Below, piece after piece: positions 60,401-64,000 of a stretch of DNA of 64,000 nucleotides (position 1 is its first letter; every line of letters begins with the position of its first letter). The position numbers and the translations under genes were made by a program. Under the pieces are notes generated by a model. That model did no database searches. It saw nothing but the letters and a program-made list of their open reading frames with translations, and had not been told where the DNA came from. This DNA is from Mariannaea sp. PMI_226 (lineage: Eukaryota > Ascomycota > Sordariomycetes > Hypocreales > Nectriaceae), in assembly GCA_024336345.1 (NCBI GenBank), contig JANFOG010000006.1, positions 620,001 to 684,000 on the forward strand, in the 5' to 3' direction.

Positions 60401-61694
60401 CAGCATATTGGGGCTCCCCAGGCCATCTACGCCAAGTCTGCCAACTACTGTTACCAAGCCTGCCAGTCCTCCACCACCAGCGCCACCAGTAGCCCCCCCT
60501 GCCCCCCCTCGCGACCTGATGGGAGACTTTACTAAATGGTTTGTGTTGGGAGATGGTGGAATTTGGGAAGATTTCCGGGCCTTCATACTAGAAGACATCC
60601 TGCAAACTGTCTACACTACATTTCAGAACGAACAGGAGCGGAAAAGACAACAGGAGGAGGAAGAAAGAGCTATTACAGAGGCCACCGAGTTCCGCGTTTA
60701 TCACCTTTCAGTCAAGTACTTTTACCGATGGCGAGATAATGCGCGAGAACTTCGCCTGAAAGAGCTACGTCGAAATGGCCGTGACCAGGTACGGGCATTT
60801 TATGAGGCTCAACGGGTGGCTCAACTCAAAGCGGAAAAGGAAGCAGCTCGGCGGGCGGCCAGAGAAGAGGCGGAACTTGCACAGCTCAATCGCCCTGAGG
60901 AGTTCAAGGAGTTGCTCAAACACCAAGCTAGCAAACGAGAATCAAACGAAACCCTACCGAGCTCAAGGACTTCACCAGGAGTCAGTCGAGAGGAGGCTGC
61001 AGCATCACAGATTCTGAATAGACCGCCCTCTTCAGTGAATGGCTCGGTGACTAGCAATCAATCGAGTTCGTCACGATTCTCGACTTCCAAGGGAGGTTCC
61101 AAGACGCAGGCCTTGCGGAAGCAGTTGCTCGGTGATCAACCAACCGGTTTCCGCCGATCTTTGCCTCCTCTATCATCTAGGGATGGCTCTCGTTCAGACA
61201 CAGAATCCCATGTTAGCAGGGTATCTGAAAGATGGCGCCTCAAGGCAATGGGCATTGTACAAATGCCTGATGGCACGGCACTTCCTGAATCTCTCGCCAA
61301 TGATTCGCGATATGCGAAGAAGAGGCATTCGGGAATTGGCTCGATGGGTCCTCCAGCTAGTCCTGTGGTGCGCCGGGCGTCAATTTCTGGCCTGGCCAAT
61401 CCGAGTGGGCATACACTTGCAAATCGACGAGCACACGCGACGCCCACAAAGGCAGACGTCATTGCAGCGAAGAACAAGAGGAAACGAGTGACAGAGGATG
61501 ATCATGAGCAAGGTGGCGAAACTGACTCGAAGGTGCACAAGCGAGTAATGAGCGACGCACAAATTCTAATAAACGAACTTAAAGCAATGCGGGAGGAGAT
61601 GGAAGAAGGGGCAACATGGTTCCGCGACCAGAACGAGAGGCTGCAGAGCGAACTAATGAGCCGAGGATCAACACCGTGGGACGACGGCACATAG
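57456..61694 (+). CDS. SAC3: SAC3, TREX-2 mRNA export scaffold
   Basis: Two exons, 57456-59418 and 59665-61694, giving 1330 residues; the 246-bp intron (GTAAGA, ATTTAG) joins ...SNSSL to GTTPNGPLS in phase. N-terminal 1-170 has NPF/FG-type segments (VNPFANN, SNPFDAGG) like the part of Sac3 that meets Mex67. The SAC3/GANP domain spans about 230-560, starting at IDFKGICEDMCPEYE and including LRRTLDYLIDDLL, FLWDRTRAIRRDFTFF and EFRAYYLVFHAL. It is followed by an NPF-rich linker (560-900) and a helical Sus1/Cdc31-interacting (CID) region about 935-1065 (MGDFTKWFVLGDGGIWEDFRAF then a charged coiled coil). The C-terminus ends with a predicted coiled coil (INELKAMREEMEEGATWF). TREX-2 sits at the nuclear pore basket. 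An alternative start at 57489 (MFSAATFG) would remove 11 residues. Confidence 0.94.
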
Positions 61695-62373
61695 CCCGGA
61701 GAGAGAGTATGTTTGCGATGAAGAAGACATTCAAATTCGTTTACTCAACTCAGCAGCCTCCGGGTTTCAGTATTTGTGTGTTTCCTTGTTGGCTTTGGCC
61801 GGTGATGCTCAGCACCGGATATACCCCCATAGAATTGGATTGGAGGAGGTTAACGGGTGCCCTAATGGCCTTTTCTCTTTATGTTTCCAATTATTTATTA
61901 TTATTTTTCATTGTTATTTCCTGTATTCCGACTATTTTGAACTAGCATTGGTCCTGGGATAGCGAATATATTATCACATGTATAGCACGGCTTGGGAGGA
62001 AAAGGATGGAGAGAGAAGGACAGCAATACAAGTAACTTGACACGCTTCTAGCTGCGATGTCAGATACACACACACCAGACCCGTTTCGTTCATTTGTGAA
62101 AGAGGTATATAACACTTGAGGCTTCATGTGAAGTACTTGTTGATTTATATCATCATTTTTGTATGTACTACCGTCCAAGGTACCTTTGTCCTGAATGCTT
62201 AACACAGCTTGTCAATCCTATAACGAAAGACCATCCCCGTGGGTATCGAAAACGCCACTAGCAACTACTTTTCAACATATCATGAATAATAGAAAAGAGT
62301 GAGTAAGAACCAAAACGAAAACAAACAAAAATCACCCAGAAAGAACACCAACACCACCATACACAGCTTGCCC
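61695..62373. other. Convergent intergenic region
   Basis: Between SAC3 (+) and the membrane-protein gene (-). No gene seen. A T/A-rich stretch at 61890-61960 is the probable SAC3 3' end. Confidence 0.55.
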
Positions 62374-63928
62374 CTATTTTTTTGCTCTCTTTGGTGGCGG
62401 GTCAAACTTGATCTGGATATTGCGGCTCTCGGTGGGAGCAACGGCACCCCAGGAGTTCTTCTTCAACTCCTTGTTCATGCGCTGAGCCTCCCCTTCGTTG
62501 GGTCGAGCATCCCTCGACCATCGTGGCGAGATGATCCGAGGGGAGGCTACCCCAAAGCCTGGGCTGAAGAGGGGGGAGATGAGGTTGGACCGGATAGATG
62601 TGGATGTCGAAGGGGGCGTGGGCAGAGCTTCAGAGAATGTGTCCACCCGCGGTGAAGGGTGAATGGGTGGTGGCCAGGGAACAGCCATGGACAAGCTCGT
62701 TGGCCTCGAGCCTGGTTGTTTAGTGACCTCCACGGGGCTCACACTGATGGACGAACAAGGGGAAGCCATCCCTCGCCCTCCCACCGGCGGCGTGGTCAAG
62801 GCGTCCTGGTAGTAATCGCCTCTCGAGATGTCACTGAACTCGGACTCGCGCGCTCGCTCCTGCTGGTAGAAGGCGAACGGCTGGGGGCGGGCCAAGCGGG
62901 CTCGCACGCGGGCTCTGCTGCGGTTGCGGCGCTTGCGGTACTGCACGAAGACGCAGCCCGTGAGGAACAGGAGAACAAGAAGGATACCGATGGCAATGCC
63001 AGCGATGCCGCCGCTGGACAGAGAGCTGTTGGAGGGGGACGAGGTCGAACTCGGACCGGATGGCTGGATGGGGGCATCGGTGAAAACGGTACCATTGAGG
63101 CTGACTGGCGTGCCTGCAGTGGGCTTTTGCTGGCAGCCTGCTTCGAGTGCGACGAGGACTATTATTTTGTGAAGCTTGTTAGTGGCCTGGGTTGGGGTTT
63201 TGAGAAGCTGATATGATATGTATGCAAGGTTGGGGTTAAGAACGAACAATTGGAGACGTAGTTGTGAGATCCTCCAGCTCTCACACAAGAGTAACAGCTG
63301 GAATAATAATCCGTAAGCATGACCTTCTTGTCGGCATCACAGTAGTCGTACTGCGTTCTGTCATTGGGAGTCGTGATGCTGGTCTTGAGGGCGTTCTCGA
63401 GGGGCCCGCAGGCCTCGGAGGTTACACATGGGCTGGAGTCGATATGGCTGGCATTGGGATAGCCAAAGATGCAATAGTCGAATGCGTAGCGGAGGTTGTC
63501 TGTGAGAAGAATATGAGTATGAGCAAAACAGTTCTGAGTCTTCCATGTGTATGAACAAATATAGATCAATGTTGGTAGATTTGATAATTGGTAATGTTTC
63601 TTTTTTCTTCTGGCGACTTACACAGATACCAGTCCTGGTCGTTCTGGTCGCCATGGACGTAGTCACTCCCCTCTAAGCATGCGAGGCAACGTTGGAACTG
63701 CTGTCCCTCCGGCTTGCTGTTGAAAGATTGGTCGAGGCAGACAATATCATCACCGGTAGTAGTAAAAGTAGCTGAATCTGTCGAGTTCGAGTCTGAGTCA
63801 GCGCAGAAGGACGCGCATGGCGAGTTGGGCGAGGCACGAAGGGCTGTGGCGCTGAGCGGGTGCTGGGAAAAGATTGACAAGAGGAAGAGCAAAGGAGACA
63901 GATTTGAGTGGCGTATCATGCGAGGCAT
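62374..63928 (-). CDS. Single-pass membrane protein with Cys-rich ectodomain
   Basis: Three exons on the minus strand, 63928-63622, 63499-63248 and 63158-62374, giving 447 residues. Residues 1-30 form a signal peptide (LSPLLFLLSIFSQHPLSATA). The ectodomain (30-215) is Cys-rich with conserved-looking pieces: VCLDQSFNSKPEGQQFQRCLACLE, DWYLYNLRYAFDYCIFG, CGPLENAL, YYSSCYSCV and FLVALEAGCQQKP. A Ser/Thr/Pro stalk precedes one membrane helix at about 237-260 (GIAIGILLVLLFLTGCVFVQY), a basic stop-transfer (RKRRNRSRARVRARL), and a 180-residue Ser/Pro-rich cytoplasmic tail. Pezizomycotina homologues are often called 'LPXTG-domain' or hypothetical; a cell-surface or wall-sensing role is inference. The second intron uses an unusual GTTCGT donor but has a perfect CTAAC branch and restores the LVALEAGC block. 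An alternative start lies at 63919. Confidence 0.82.
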
Positions 63929-64000
63929 TGCTTTATTTTGTTCGTTTGTTTAAATGAGGGCCAGTTTTGTGCGGCCAAGTTCATCAGGCAGTGAGCTCTT
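63929..64000. other. Upstream edge of the membrane-protein gene
   Basis: 72 bases of leader or promoter of the minus-strand gene, cut by the window end. Confidence 0.5.

Overview
This window looks like nuclear DNA of a filamentous ascomycete (Pezizomycotina, probably Sordariomycetes/Hypocreales). The evidence is short spliceosomal introns of about 45-250 bp with GTAAGT-like donors and CTAAC/CTGAC branch points, CT-rich leaders, no operons, a Zn2Cys6 regulator of the FarA/CTF1-beta type, and many TACCTAGGTA-like intergenic stretches. The order is inferred from protein style; genus cannot be fixed from the sequence alone. All exon joins below were made by hand from splice signals and reading phase.

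Layout. Left block (1-19 kb, dense): a PGA2-like ER trafficking protein (+), a large disordered protein with a conserved CxxC-containing C-terminal domain (+), ribosomal protein uL4/RPL4 (+), an Aro8-type aminotransferase (-), a flavin monooxygenase (-), and a 1673-residue acidic protein ending in a POT1/Cdc13-type telomere-binding OB fold (+). Middle block (19-49.3 kb, sparse): only two genes can be supported, a malic enzyme (+) and a FarA/CTF1-beta-like fatty-acid regulator (+). They are separated by gene-free stretches of about 11.4, 9.1 and 4.0 kb rich in microsatellites and pyrimidine tracts. Right block (49.3-64 kb, dense): a KAR9-like cortical/microtubule protein with a GAS2 domain (+), LSG1 (-) divergent from LTV1 (+), SAC3 (+), and a single-pass membrane protein with a Cys-rich ectodomain (-).

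How the genes relate. Most are housekeeping genes of ribosome production and export: RPL4 (60S protein), LSG1 (late 60S maturation), LTV1 (40S maturation) and SAC3 (mRNA export, TREX-2). LSG1 and LTV1 share one 435-bp divergent promoter. The aminotransferase and flavin monooxygenase lie head-to-tail and could act in sequence on aromatic amino acids, but this is inference. Malic enzyme (a possible NADPH source) and the fatty-acid regulator are the only two genes in the sparse block, which suggests but does not show a lipid-metabolism link. I saw no rRNA, convincing tRNA, CRISPR, intact transposon or virus-like gene.
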